DNA of 64,000 nucleotides from Dastarcus helophoroides. Lineage: Eukaryota; Arthropoda; Insecta; Coleoptera; Bothrideridae. The first letter of the stretch is position 1. Every line of letters starts with the position of its first letter. The notes beneath the pieces were generated by a model that had not been told where the DNA came from, made no database searches, and was given only the letters and a program-made list of their open reading frames with translations. The stretch covers positions 3,243,076 through 3,307,075 of the forward strand of contig CM053328.1 of the NCBI GenBank assembly GCA_028583605.1, given 5' to 3'. Positions 33,029 through 44,206 of this stretch are shown piece by piece. The translations under genes and the position numbers were made by a program.

Positions 33029-33996
33029 TCAAATTTTCCGAGTGCTTTCCCCAACTCCAAAAACAAGGATGGTACCCTTAGGCTCCTCCTTGCTGGCGCT
33101 GTGGAAAACAACCCAGTCGTCTACCTTGGCCCAGGGATTTTGAGCTGTCAGTCGGCCCAGGATGACCTGCGGATCCTCGGTTGATTCGGGAACCCACAAG
33201 GTGGCCTTCGTCAACTTAGGCAGCTGATCCACTGGGAGAAGGTCAAGATTTGCACCCTCCCATAAAGGGGGGAGCCCCCTAACTGTAGTTCCTAGCCAAG
33301 CTAGGGAGTGTTCGTTGTCGCAGTATTTCCTGCGAGTAAATGCAGTTCTGGAACGTAGGAGGGTTCGCCGGGTGCCGGGACAGTTCAATGTCCAGGAGCT
33401 CGGCCAACCGTTCCTTTACCAGTTTAGCTTGGTGGGCTGTAAGCCGACCAAGTGTACTGGAGTTCCAACCTTTTTGTCAATGATGGCCACCCTTAGGTGG
33501 TTGGTCACCATTTCGCTGAATGTGGTTTTAGAAGAACCTGCGGCCGGCCTCTGCCTACCCGGTCCCTTCTTGGGAACATTCCCAGGAGACGATTTCGATC
33601 GTGCTCTCTTCATACCGGGCCTTGAGGTCGGCCGGCGATCAGCACCCTGAGGCGCATGGTCGCCGGCTCGTCCTGAAGGGCCGGGTTTGTTTTGTTCAGC
33701 AGAGGTGCTGCAGGTGGCAATAGTTTTTGCTGCCCGCCTCTCTCTCTCTGCCTTTTCCTTTGTTGAGCCCTGAAAATTCTTTTCCGGACTCTGGGGATTT
33801 GGGGTGGATCGTTGGATCCGCCCGGTGCTGTTTCGTCAGTAGCTCTTGTAGACACCTCAGCCTGGCTACTCGCCGAAGGTGTCCCGCGGTCGCTGGATGA
33901 CGGTCGGGTGGGGCCCACTTGACAACCACCGGTCCCGACCGGGAGCGAGGTTCCGTCCCTCTGCTCCGGTGTAAATTGATTTGGATTTTTCTCCAT
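33029..33996 (-). pseudogene. ORF1 (gag-like) remnant with DUF4780-like domain
   Basis: Three overlapping frames cover one ancestral ORF: 33996-33610 (Ser/Pro/Arg-rich, starting MEKNPNQFTPEQ), 33613-33416 (basic, KRARSKSSPGNVPKKGPGRQ) and 33388-33029. The last contains GLPPLWEGANLDLLPVDQLP and ATLWVPESTED, matching my memory of the DUF4780 domain in insect retrotransposon ORF1 proteins. At least three frame breaks are present. The protein would have bound the element RNA. Confidence 0.65.
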
Positions 33997-34239
33997 GGGA
34001 GTTGGATTTGGGGTGGGGGATGATTTGGCCTAAAGCCAGGTTTACGGCCGCCCGATCCGGGTCAGACGCCGACCATGGAGCCGCCCACTATGGAACAGAC
34101 GCGCCATGGGTTTTTTGGGTTGGAGTGTTTTATTTTGGTCCGCGGGGGACAATTTACCCCTACCTCCCATATCTGGGAGGCATTCCCCTATCCGCCACCT
34201 GGGGACGCGCCCGATGGGGGAAAAACACTCCTAAATAAC

Positions 34240-36225
34240 CCCACGAGAAAAAATCGAAACTTCGAGAAAAATAGTCGAATTTTGAGAAAAAAGTTGAAAA
34301 TTGAGAAAAAAACGAAATTTCAAGAAAAAAGTCGAAAGAGAAAAACGTCAAAATTTCGAAATATTTCGAGAAGAAAGTCGAAATTTTGAGTTTGAAGTCG
34401 AAATTTCGAGAAAAATGTCAACATTTTCATATTAAGGTCAAAATTTAGAGAAACAAGTCGAAATTTGAGAAAAAAATCAAAAATTGAGAAAAAAAACGAA
34501 ATTTCGAGAAAAAAGCCGAACTTTTCGGATTTAGGTCAAAATTTCGAGAAAAAAATCGAAATTTCGAAATATTTCGAGAAGAAAGTCGAAATTGGAGAAA
34601 AAAGTCAAACTTTTAAGAACAAAATCGATATTTCGGGAAAAAAAAGTCGAAATTTGCGAAAAAAGTCTAAATTTTGAGAAAAAAGTCGAAATTTCGAAAA
34701 AAGAAAGTCGAAATTTGCGAAAAAAGCCGAAATTTTAAGAAAAATGTCGAAAATCGAAATTCGAGAAAAAGAGTCGAAATTTCGAAAAAAAGTCGAAATT
34801 TGGGAAAAAAGCTAAAAATTGAGAAAAAAAAACGAAATTTCAAAAAAAAAGTCGAAATTTCGAAATATTTTAAGAAGAAAGTCGAAATTTGAAAAAAAGT
34901 TGAACTTTTGAGAATAAAATCGAAATTTCTAGAAAAAAAGTCTAAATTTGCAAAAATGGTCGAAATTTCGAGAAAAAAGTCGAAATTTCGAGTTTAAAGT
35001 AGAAATTTCGATATTAAGGTCAAGATTTCGAGAAAAATTCGAAATTTGAGAAAACAAAGTCGAACATTGAGAGAAAGAAACGAAATTTCGAGAAAAAGGT
35101 CGAAATTTCGAGAAAAAATCGAAATTTCGAGAAAAAACTCGAAATTTGAGAAAAAACTCGAAATTTCCAGAGAAAAGTTGAAATTTCGAGTTTAAAATCG
35201 AAATTTAGGACAAAAAAGGCGAAATTTCGAGATTAATGTCGAAATTTGCGAAAAAAGTCGAAATTTTCAGAAAAAAAAGGCGAAATATCGAGAAAAAAAA
35301 ATCGAAATTTAACAACAAAATCGAAATTTCAAGAAAAAAATCGAAGTCTTGAGTTTAAAGTCGAAATTTAAAGAAAAACGTCGACATTTCGATAGTAAGG
35401 TCAAAATTTCGAGAAAAAAAAATTGATATTTGAGTAAAAGAGTCGAAACTTGGAGAAAAAAGTCAAAATTACGAGTTTACAGTCGAAATTTCGAGAAAAA
35501 AGTCGAAATTTAAAAATAAATTCGAAATTTCGAGAAAATAGTCGAAATTTCGAGTTTAAAATCGAAATTTGACACAAAAAAGGCGAAATTTCAAGATTAA
35601 TATTGAAATTTTCAAATAAAAATCGAAATTTTCAGAAAAAAGTCGAAATTTCGAGAATAAAGTCGAAACTTGCCAACAAAGACTAAATTTCGAGAAAAAA
35701 AGTCGAAAATTTGAGCTTAAAGTCGAAATTTAAAACAAAATGTCGACATTTCGATATTAAGGTCAAAATTTCGAGAAAAAAAGTCGAAATTTGCGAACAA
35801 AGTCGAAATTTGAGGAAAAAGCCGAAATTTGGGAAAAAACTCGAAATTTCGAGAAAGAAGTCAAAAGAGAAAAACCCGAAATTTCGAGCAAAAAGTTGAA
35901 ATTTCGAGTTTAAAATCGAAATTTGAGACAAAAAAGTCGAAATTTCGAGATTAATGTCGAAGTTTGCGAAAAAAAACGAAATTTTCAGAAAAAAGTAGAA
36001 GTTTCGAGAAAAAAAAGTCGAAATTTGTCAACAAAATCGAAATTTCGAGAAAAAAGTCGAAATCTTGAGTTTAAAGTCGAAATTTAAAGAAAAGTGTCGA
36101 CATTAAGGTCAAAATTTCGAGAAAAAAAAATTGAAATTTGAGAAAAAAGTCGAAATTTTATGAAAAAAGTTGAAATTTGAGAAAAAAGTCGAAATTTGAG
36201 AAAAAAGTCGAAATTTCTAAAAATA
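34240..36225 (+). repeat. GAAATTTCGA array, purine strand on plus
   Basis: The same ~20-bp units as at 6287-8690, with spacers such as GATTAATGTCGAAATTTGCG recurring near 35230, 35595 and 35950, which gives a higher-order repeat of roughly 360 bp. The left side is cut by the LOA/I-type retrotransposon. The right side ends at AAATTTCTAAAAATAACATA. Confidence 0.9.
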
Positions 36226-37116
36226 ACATATTTTTTAATCGATGTCCTTTCTAGGCCTTTGGAACGGATTGTCCTAAAATGTTTGATTTCAGCCGCAATT
36301 ACTGCGTTGCGTTAACTAGTGCTAACTCCGAAAATATTCATCTAAATAAAATAGTGTAAAAAGGCAAATTTGATATGCATTCTGTCCTTCACCTAAGCCA
36401 AGAAAGAGAGAGAGAAAAATTACCATATGGGGCAAAAAGTCTTGGAATACCCAATGCTTTTTTTAATTGGAAGTTATTTCATAATTCAAACAAATGCTTC
36501 GCCAAAGTACGGAGCGATGCAGCGGTTTAGAAACGAATGCAGCATTTTAGAATCGTATGCAAATTAAACTTTCAATCAGTTACGGTTAGTTTCTTCCATC
36601 TATTTCGATTTTGCCGGCTTGATATCGTTATAATGCCTGTCAAAGTAATTAATCGATTCATGACGTGGCTTGACAAACGTTAATAACTTAGTATAGTATA
36701 TTGAAAATTACGAATTAATACTAATTAAATAATACGTTCTCTTACGAAAGTTCTAGCCTTGTAACCTTGTTATGTTAGAATTGTACCTTTCAGAAGCACC
36801 TTTGTGCATTCTAAGCTCTGAAACCACAAAGCTTGAGTAGTAGGAGTCATTTTATAAATATGCTTTTGTATTGACCCACCACATGTTCGTGTTGACTCCA
36901 ATAAACTAGTCATATTTTATTGCTTCATTTCGTCAAAAGATCTTATATTTAAAGAACAATCCTCAGTCCTAATTTATCACCTTTCTTTGCTTCTATTTGT
37001 ACATATCCAAAATGCTGAAAGGATTCCTAGTGAAATCAAGAAAACTTGTAAAATTTTAATGGTATTCAAATGAAATAATAAAATTAATTATAGGAATAAA
37101 TCAAACTCATTGGACT
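36226..37116. other. unique sequence downstream of beta-glucuronidase
   Basis: Non-repetitive AT-rich DNA on the 3' side of the minus-strand gene. On the minus strand possible AATAAA-like signals lie shortly after the stop, near 37090-37075. No other gene was seen. Confidence 0.4.
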
Positions 37117-37304
37117 TTAAAGCTCATCATGATCACGATCATCAGGATCTGAAGCCTCGTAAGGATACAAATCTGCTGGAAGTGTATCGTTATATATGAG
37201 TTGAGACAGTTTCCAGTATCTTTTTCTCAGCAGATGTGCACTAGCTTTGGGTTGACGATTCCTCGTGAAGACACCTTTTTTGTTACCCCCAACTCTTCGA
37301 ATGT
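37117..37304 (-). CDS. GUSB-like: beta-glucuronidase exon 9 (C-terminus, HDEL)
   Basis: 188 bp ending in TAA at 37119-37117. It encodes [20 protein letters not shown], then [20 protein letters not shown] and an acidic tail [12 protein letters not shown]. The NKK of GGNKKG is the N-x-K motif that recognises the glucuronate carboxylate. The last four residues are HDEL, a canonical KDEL-receptor ligand. Together with the signal peptide this predicts an ER-resident enzyme; family members in vertebrates are mainly lysosomal. Confidence 0.93.
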
Positions 37305-37387
37305 CTAAAAACGTCATCGTATTAAAATGAAAGAAAATTCATAAAATACATAACTTCTTCCCACGTCAAAGAACTATTTAAAGTATC

Positions 37388-37468
37388 TGTTGTGTTTTTA
37401 ATCTTTCTTGGTTTCAGGGGTCAAGATTTGCCTATCAATTTTTGAAGTTAATCAAGGGCCGGTCCAAC
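37388..37468. mobile_element. fold-back MITE copy 4 (right half only), in beta-glucuronidase intron 8
   Basis: TGTTGTGTTTTTAATCTTTC, TTGGTTTCAGGGGTCAAGAT and AAGGGCCGGTCCAAC match the right outer arm of the element. It lies in the 503-bp last intron and probably accounts for part of its extra length. Confidence 0.8.
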
Positions 37469-37807
37469 TGTTTGACGTGTTCGACGTTTACAAAATGAAA
37501 ATTGCCATAAAATACAAGATTGACAAAAGGTGTTCTTCTGCCTAAACAATGTTATCTTTTGAGTCATATTTCATACCTCAGTATGTCGATCATACCACAG
37601 AAGAAACTCTTCCGAAAACGAAAAATTAAAATGACACAACAGACAAGTTATGACATATGACAATATGACCTAAGACATATGACAACAATGCCAGCTGTTT
37701 TTTCTAAGGTTTTTGTACTTCTTTAGCACAAATGCGGAAGAACTAAATCTTTTACTAACTCTGGTCGTGGAAGCCTCCAATAAGAAAGAAAAATTCATCC
37801 AATTTAC

Positions 37808-37946
37808 CTTGTGACGTTCTAAAATCGGCGAAATTCCATATAAATTCTCCAATAAAAAACTCTTTTTGGCGCAATAAATCGAACGCTTTAAACTGTTTGG
37901 ACATCAATTCGGTTTGGTACTCCTCCGACCAGATAAATTCTGGTAA
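37808..37946 (-). CDS. GUSB-like: beta-glucuronidase exon 8 (nucleophile)
   Basis: 139 bp, acceptor TTTTCAG, donor CAAG/GTAAAT. It encodes LPEFIWSEEYQTELMSKQFK, then EFFIGEFIWNFADFRTSQ. The Glu of GEFIW is the catalytic nucleophile (Glu540 in human GUSB). Intron 7 before it is only 50 bp. Confidence 0.93.
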
Positions 37947-37996
37947 CTGAAAATAAAACGTCAATAAATCTGGGAGTAATTGTTAGTTTGACGTAC

Positions 37997-38169
37997 GCTA
38001 TGGTAACCTTCCATGGTGTCAGATCCATATTCTTGGTGTATGACAGGTTTGTTGAAGATTTCATGCCAAGCTGTAGCTTCAGCAATCACGTTGTCCACAA
38101 TGACATCCGTATCTCCCGGATAGACCATCCGTTGTACTTGTTGAAGCTTATTATGTCAACAAATTTGGA
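37997..38169 (-). pseudogene. GUSB-like: beta-glucuronidase exon 7 with frameshift
   Basis: Acceptor TTTCAG, donor AGC/GTACGT. The exon opens with SKFVDIISFNKYNGW (the conserved N-x-Y active-site segment), then loses frame near 38118-38128. In the original frame it stops after about a dozen codons. In the shifted frame it continues with YPGDTDVIVDNVIAEATAWH, EIFNKPVIHQEYGSDTMEGY and H-S into the next exon. Exon length is 173 where a multiple of 3 is required by both flanking phases. Insect relatives usually have two extra residues here (WYSNPG type), so a 4-bp deletion is one explanation. Confidence 0.88.
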
Positions 38170-38479
38170 CTGAAAGATGAATTTGGCAAAATGAATGATT
38201 GTTATTAATTTGTTTAACAAAATATATGTAACATAAAACCTAAACAGGTTTTTACTCGATAAATTTGAACAAGTATTTACTTTTAATGCACAAACCAATA
38301 AAGTTTGAACATTTATTAGATTCGAAGTTTGGAAGCCAAAGACCGGTTTCCATCGTGTTAGATCTCGTCAGTTCGATTTATCCATCTCGAATCATAAAGA
38401 AAACTCGAATGCTAACAAATGTTCCCACAAGTAAGTACTAAAGAATAAACGGACGTCAAGCGTGTGACTCTCAGTACTA

Positions 38480-38633
38480 CTGCCACCTATTGGTCCATAG
38501 AGAAACTATGTCCACCGCCGGCAATGTCATATGCAAGTAGAATACAACCTAAACTGCAAATTCATGCAGCCCTCCATTACAGTGTATCACAGGTATCTGA
38601 ACTATCAACAGTTGAAACACTGCCACCTAGCGG
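38480..38633 (-). promoter_or_regulatory. two CTCF-like motifs in beta-glucuronidase intron 6
   Basis: On minus, CCGCTAGGTGGCAG (38633-38620) matches 13 of 14 positions of the vertebrate CTCF core CCGCGNGGNGGCAG as I remember it. CCAATAGGTGGCAG (38493-38480) is a weaker match in the same orientation, 140 bp away. They lie in unique DNA just before the repeat-filled part of the intron. They may instead be part of a dispersed repeat. Confidence 0.3.
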
Positions 38634-38659
38634 TATTTAGTGATAAATGGGAGGAATAT

Positions 38660-40796
38660 CTTTGAACTTTCAAAAAAAAAAAAATTCCAGAATTCGTGTA
38701 ATTTTTAAAACAAATTTAGAATTTTCGAATTTAATTTAAAAAATCTTTTTCGTAAATTCTTTTTCAAAATTTGAAATGAAAGTAGAAATTTCGAAACAAA
38801 AATCTTCGAGACTTTGATTAAAAGTCCTGTAAATAACTAGTTTAATTAGAATCCTCGAAATAAAAACTGAAATCTTTAGAAAAAATTTTCGAAATTGTAA
38901 AGTAGGAAAACCATTTTTTCTGTATTTTAATTGACTTGCCCAACAATATTTTTGTATTTTTTTTGTTGATAAAATTGAGTTCAATTTTCAGGTTTAAAAT
39001 TAAACTCGAAATTTTATCGAATTAGTTTAAATTATAAATCCAGATTCAAAAAAAAAATGTTGGATAAACAAATTTCGATAATAAAGTAAAACATTTCGAA
39101 AATAATATTGGAAAAATAATTCTTTTGGAAGTGCAGACTTTTCCCAAAATTTTTCAACTTTGACATTCGACTTTTAACTTGAGATTCCGAGAAAAAAGTA
39201 TGAATTTCTTTAACAAATTGGAAGTTTTTCTATAAAATGTCTCTGGAAAATTCAAAATTAAAGTCAAAATTTCGCGTTTTAAGTCGAAAAAAAATTGGAA
39301 TTAAAAAATCTGTCCTTGTATTTTTTAGTTGTGAAGCCGAAAAATAAAAATTTCGATGCAAAAATATTAGCTTTGTTGTAACTTCGATCTTTTTTTTGGA
39401 ATTTCGATTGTTCTTTAAATTATCGACTTTTTTCAAATTGCTAACTTTTTTGGAAGTTTAGACTTTAACGATTTTGTAACTTTCAATATTTTTTTATCGA
39501 ATTTCCATGAAAATCTTGACTTTCAAATTTCAGTCTTTTCTGAATTGATAAAATGTCGACTTTTTTGCTTTCAATTTTTCAAGGTTCGACATTTCTTCGA
39601 AATGTGGTCCTTTTTGAAAATTTCGATTATTTTTTAAAAGTGCAATTTATTTTAAATTACATTTTTAAAAAATATGTAAATTTTTTTGCGAATTTTGATT
39701 TTTTCAAAGTTCGATATTTCTTCAAAATCTGGTGCTTTTTAAAATTTACGACGTTTGTAAGTTTCAATATTTTTTTATCAAATTTGCATGAAAATCTTGA
39801 CTTCAAAATGTCAATCTTTTCTAAATTGAAAAAATGTCGACTTTTTTGCTTTCGATTTTTCAAAGTTCGACATTTCTCCAAAATGTGGCCCTTTTTGAAA
39901 ATTTCGATTATTTCTCAAAGGTGCAATTTATTTTAAATTACACTTAAAAAATATGTCAATTTTTTTTGCGCATGTTGGTTTTTTCAAAGTTCGATATTTC
40001 TTCAAAATCTGGTGCTTTTTAAAATTTAGGACCATTTTTCAAAAGTTTTGAAAATTTCCCATTTTTTTTTAAATTTGATATGTTTATTAAAATTACGATA
40101 TTTTTTGAAATTTTGACTTCAAGGTTTCAATTCTCTTTTCAAATTTCGCACCTTTTTCCAAAAAATTTTATTTTGCAAATTGTGGCCCTTCAAAATCTTG
40201 ACCACTTTTAAAATTTATGTATTTCTTCTAATTTTGACTTTTTTCGACAATTTGAAATTTTTCCAACATTTTCGAAAAATGTTTTTTGAAATTATGTTTT
40301 GGAACATTTCGAATTGTTTTTTGAAAATGGCCACATTTGTTAATTTATTGAATTTTTTTGAAAATTTTGACTTTTTTGAAAATTCTTATTTTTTGATTTA
40401 AAATTTTCACTTTTTATGAAAATTTCAACATTTCTCAAAATTTTGCTTTAAAATTTCCACTTTTTTAAATTTTCCATTTTATTTTGAAAATATGTCGAGA
40501 TTTTCAAGTTGTTTTAAAAATGTGGCGTTTTTTAAAATTTTTGAATTTTTGAAAAGTTTTATTATTTTCTCATCATTTCACCTTTTTGAAATTGTTAACC
40601 ATTTTTTAATATTTCAACTCTTTTTGAAAATTAGGTACGATTTTTTTACAAACACTTATTTTCTAAATTTAACTTTTTTAAAATTCATCTATTTTTCAAA
40701 ATTTTTTAATTTTTCCAAAATTTTGAAATTATTCTGAAAATTGTGTTTTTTTTTAATTTTGAATTTTTGAACTTGTTGAAAAATTTTGATGTTTTT
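38660..40796. repeat. decayed AT-rich repeat in beta-glucuronidase intron 6
   Basis: T-rich on plus, with local duplications; a segment GCTTTCAATTTTTCAAGGTT / GCTTTCGATTTTTCAAAGTT recurs at about 39570 and 39850. It derives from the same GAAATTTCGA-type DNA but has lost tandem phase. No coding frame. Confidence 0.75.
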
Positions 40797-42360
40797 TTAA
40801 ACTTTTACTTTTTTTGAATTTTTGATTATTTTTCAATATTTCGACGACACTTTTTTTTTTATATAAATGTTTTTGACAAGTTTTAAAAATTTTGTATTAT
40901 TTTATAGGTTCCATTTTTTTTAAATTTGAATTTTTGAATTTGTCCAAAAATTTTAATATTTTTTTTCAAAATTTACATTGGCTTTGCTAAAGGAGCAAAG
41001 GTGGGCAATGCTTAAATCGCTCCCTCGTTGGGCCTTTATTGCCCCCTCATTGCCTCCTCTTATTGCCCCCCATTGCCCCCCATTACCCCCCCATTGCCCC
41101 CTCGTTACCCCCTCATTACCCCCTCATTTTCTCTTCATTGCCCACCCTAGAAACATTGAATTTTTTTAAACTTTTACTTTTTTTGAATTTTTGATTATTT
41201 TTCAATATTTCGACGACGCGTTTTTTTAATATTAATGTTTTTGACTAGTTTTAGAAATTTTGAATTATTTTGAACATTTTGTTTTTTAAAAAATTTTAAA
41301 TTTTTGAATTTTTCGAAAAATTTTAGTTTTTTTTTCAAAATTTACATTGGCGCTGTGAGGGGGGCAAAGGTGGGCAATGCTTAACTCGCTCCTCGTTGGG
41401 TCTTTATTGCCCCCTCATTGCCTCCTCGCTGTCCCCTTATTGCCCCCTGTTCCCCTGTTCCCCATTGCCCCTCATTGCCCCTTTATTGCCCACCCTAGAA
41501 ACATTGAATTTTTTTAAACTTTTACTTTTTTTGAATTTTTGATTATTTTTCAATATTTCGACGACGCGTTTTTTTAATATTAATGTTTTTGACTAGTTTT
41601 AGAAATTTTGAATTATTTTGAACATTTTGTTTTTTAAAAAATTTTAAATTTTTGAATTTTTCGAAAAATTTTAGTTTTTTTTTCAAAATTTACATTGGCG
41701 CTGTGAGGGGGGCAAAGGTGGGCAATGCTTAACTCGCTCCTCGTTGGGTCTTTATTGCCCCCTCATTGCCTCCTCGCTGTCCCCTTATTGCCCCCCTTTG
41801 CCTCCTCATTACCCCCTCACCCCTCATTGCCCCTTCATTGTCCACTGTAGAAAAATTGACATATACATTATTGATACATTAGATGACCCCAGATTGCCCC
41901 CTGTTCCCCTTTGCCCCTCATTGCCCCCTCATGGCCTCCTCATTGCCCCCTCATTACCCCCTCATTGCCCCTTCATTGCCCACCCTAGAAAAATTGAAAT
42001 TTTTTAAAATTTTACTTTTTTTGAATTTTTGATTATTTTTCAATATTTCGACGACGCGTTTTTTTGATATTAATGTTTTTGACTAGTTTTAGAAATTTTG
42101 AATTATTCTGAAAATCTGAAATCTGAATTTTTCGAAAAATTTTAGTTTTTTTTTAATTTACATTGGCGCTGCGAGGGGGCAAAGATGAGCAACGCCCCCG
42201 TTGCGCCCTTATTGCACCCTCATTGCCTCCTAGCTATCTCCTTATTGCCCCCCTTTGCCCCCTCATTGCCTCCTTATTGCCCCTTCATTACCCACTCTAT
42301 AAAAATTGACATATACATTATTGATACATAAGATGCCCCCAGATTGTCCCCCTGTAGTTA
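40797..42360. repeat. compound tandem repeat: AT-rich block plus C-rich minisatellite
   Basis: Four units, starting near 40797, 41160, 41508 and 41997. Each has an AT-rich part (CAATATTTCGACGACGCGTT and neighbours), then ATTGGCGCTGTGAGGGGGGC, then a C-rich minisatellite built from CCCCCTCATTGC-like words. The second and third copies are 348 bp apart and almost identical. On the minus strand, the sense strand of the host gene, the C-rich tracts read as runs of five or more G. Confidence 0.85.
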
Positions 42361-42404
42361 CGCCAACGAAAATTTATGTTTATATATTTGACTATTTTTC
42401 AAAA

Positions 42405-43265
42405 TAAAAGATAAAAGATAAAAGATAGAAGATAGAAGATAGAAGATAGAAGATAGAAGATAGAAGATAGAAGATAGAAGATAGAAGATAGAAGATAGAA
42501 GATAGAAGATAGAAGATAGAAGATAGAAGATAGAAGATAGAAGATAGAAGATAGAAGATAGAAGATAGAAGATAGAAGATAGAAGATAGAAGATAGAAGA
42601 TAGAAGATAGAAGATAGAAGATAGAAGATAGAAGATAGAATAGAAGATAGAAGATAGAAGATAGAAGATAGAAGATAGAAGATAGAAGATAGAAGATAGA
42701 AGATAGAAGATAGAAGATAGAAGATAGAAGATAGAAGATAGAAGATAGAAGATAGAAGATAGAAGATAGAAGATAGAAGATAGAAGATAGAAGATAGAAG
42801 ATAGAAGATAGAAGATAGAAGATAGAAGATAGAAGATAGAAGATAGAAGATAGAAGATAGAAGATAGAAGATAGAAGATAGAAGATAGAAGATAGAAGAT
42901 AGAAGATAGAAGATAGAAGATAGAAGATAGAAGATAGAAGATAGAAGATAGAAGATAGAAGATAGAAGATAGAAGATAGAAGATAGAAGATAGAAGATAG
43001 AAGATAGAAGATAGAAGATAGAAGATAGAAGATAGAAGATAGAAGATAGAAGATAGAAGATAAAAAGATAAAAGATAGAAGGTAAAAGATAGAAGATAGA
43101 AGATAGAAGAAGATAGAAGATAGAAGATAGAAGATAGAAGATAGAAGATAGAAGATAGAAAGATAGAAGATAGAAGATAGAAGATAGAAGATAGAAGATA
43201 GAAGATAAAACATAAAAGATAGAAGGTAGAAGATAAAACATAAAAGATAGAAGGTAGAAGATAAA
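42405..43265 (-). repeat. (GATAGAA)n heptamer microsatellite, about 120 copies
   Basis: A nearly pure 7-bp tandem array with a few interruptions (one near 42648; AAAGATAAAAGATAGAAGGT types at 43062 and 43208-43262). It lies in beta-glucuronidase intron 6. Because 7 and 3 share no factor, all three frames read a repeating LLSSIFY-type peptide; these frames are not genes. Confidence 0.97.
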
Positions 43266-44206
43266 AAGAAACAAATTTTTTTCAACACTTACACTTTTTT
43301 AAAGGTAATTTTGATTTTTATCTAAAATTTTACGAAAATTTTTTGAAATTGGGCCTTTTTTAAAATTTTTAAAATTATTCAAAATCTTAACTTTTCTTGA
43401 ACATTTCGATTCTTTAAAATTTAGAATTTTTGAAAAATTTGGAAATCTCGACATTTTTTAAAATTTCAACCACTTTCTAAGATTTCATCTTATTTTTTTT
43501 GAAAATTTTGAATTTGGATTGGAATTTTTGAGTATTACTGAAAAAAAACTCGCTTTCTTAAAAATTTCGATATTTTTTTTAAATTCATATACACATTTTT
43601 CAATATTTCACCTTTTTTAAAAATTTTTGAATTTCTTCAATATTTTAACTTTTATTTCGACTCTTTCAAATTTCGACTTTTTTGAAAATTTGGAATATTT
43701 TGAACATCTCGAATTATTTTTCAAATTTTCAAATTAAAATGTTCAGCTATTTTACAAAAAATTCAACATTTTTCAAGTTTCGATTCTCTAAATTTTTTTT
43801 GTTGAAAATTTTCAGTGAATGCAAACCATAAGATTTCTGCTTACCAAAATTACTTAATGTGCTTAAAAAAGTTTTCACTTCAAAAATTGAATATATATTT
43901 CATTTAAAAGTTGAAAACCCTAAAAAAACCTAAATGTACAATTGAAAAGTAGAAAATTTCAGGAAAAAGTATATAAATTGTTTGTCTAAATTTTGCCAAA
44001 AAATTCCATTGGCTGTGGTTTTAATCAGCATTAACTTGAGGATGAACTTTTAGGAAAGGAATTAATTTTGACTTAAATTTTTTGGACCCAAATTTCAAGA
44101 AAAGTTGAACATTTACAGGATAAATGTTGTTGTTTTGGTAATTCGTATCATCCCTTCAAGTGTTATCAGTGAAATTTTCAGATAACCTTTATACTCGTAT
44201 ACTTAC
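43266..44206. repeat. decayed AT-rich repeat and 5' part of beta-glucuronidase intron 6
   Basis: T-rich decayed repeat to about 43800, then less repetitive AT-rich DNA up to the exon 6 donor at 44206. Nothing else recognised. Confidence 0.6.

Larger units (their letters stand above)
29086..34236 (-). mobile_element. non-LTR retrotransposon with RNase H, LOA/I type, heavily frameshifted
   Basis: GC-richer than its surroundings. Read on minus: a 5' region (34236-33997) with CCTCCCAGATATGGGAGG, a gag-like ORF1, an ORF2 with endonuclease, reverse transcriptase, RNase H and a Cys/His C-terminus, and a 3' end abutting the (ATT)n tail of the neighbouring Jockey-type copy. At least eight frameshifts or stops make it dead. 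The 5' edge lies inside the GAAATTTCGA array, so the element inserted into, or next to, that array. Reverse transcriptase plus RNase H places it in the I/LOA/R1 group; the finer clade is uncertain. Confidence 0.85.

Noticed and set aside
37888..38085. Minus-strand frame MLKLQLGMKSSTNLSYTKNM over exon 7
   Set aside because: Out-of-frame shadow of the exon; the homologous reading is in the other frame and splices at 37996.
42392..43288. Overlapping open frames of 291-298 codons on minus with LLSSIFY repeats
   Set aside because: They are translations of the (GATAGAA)n array; a 7-bp unit without stops is open in several frames. They lie inside an intron.
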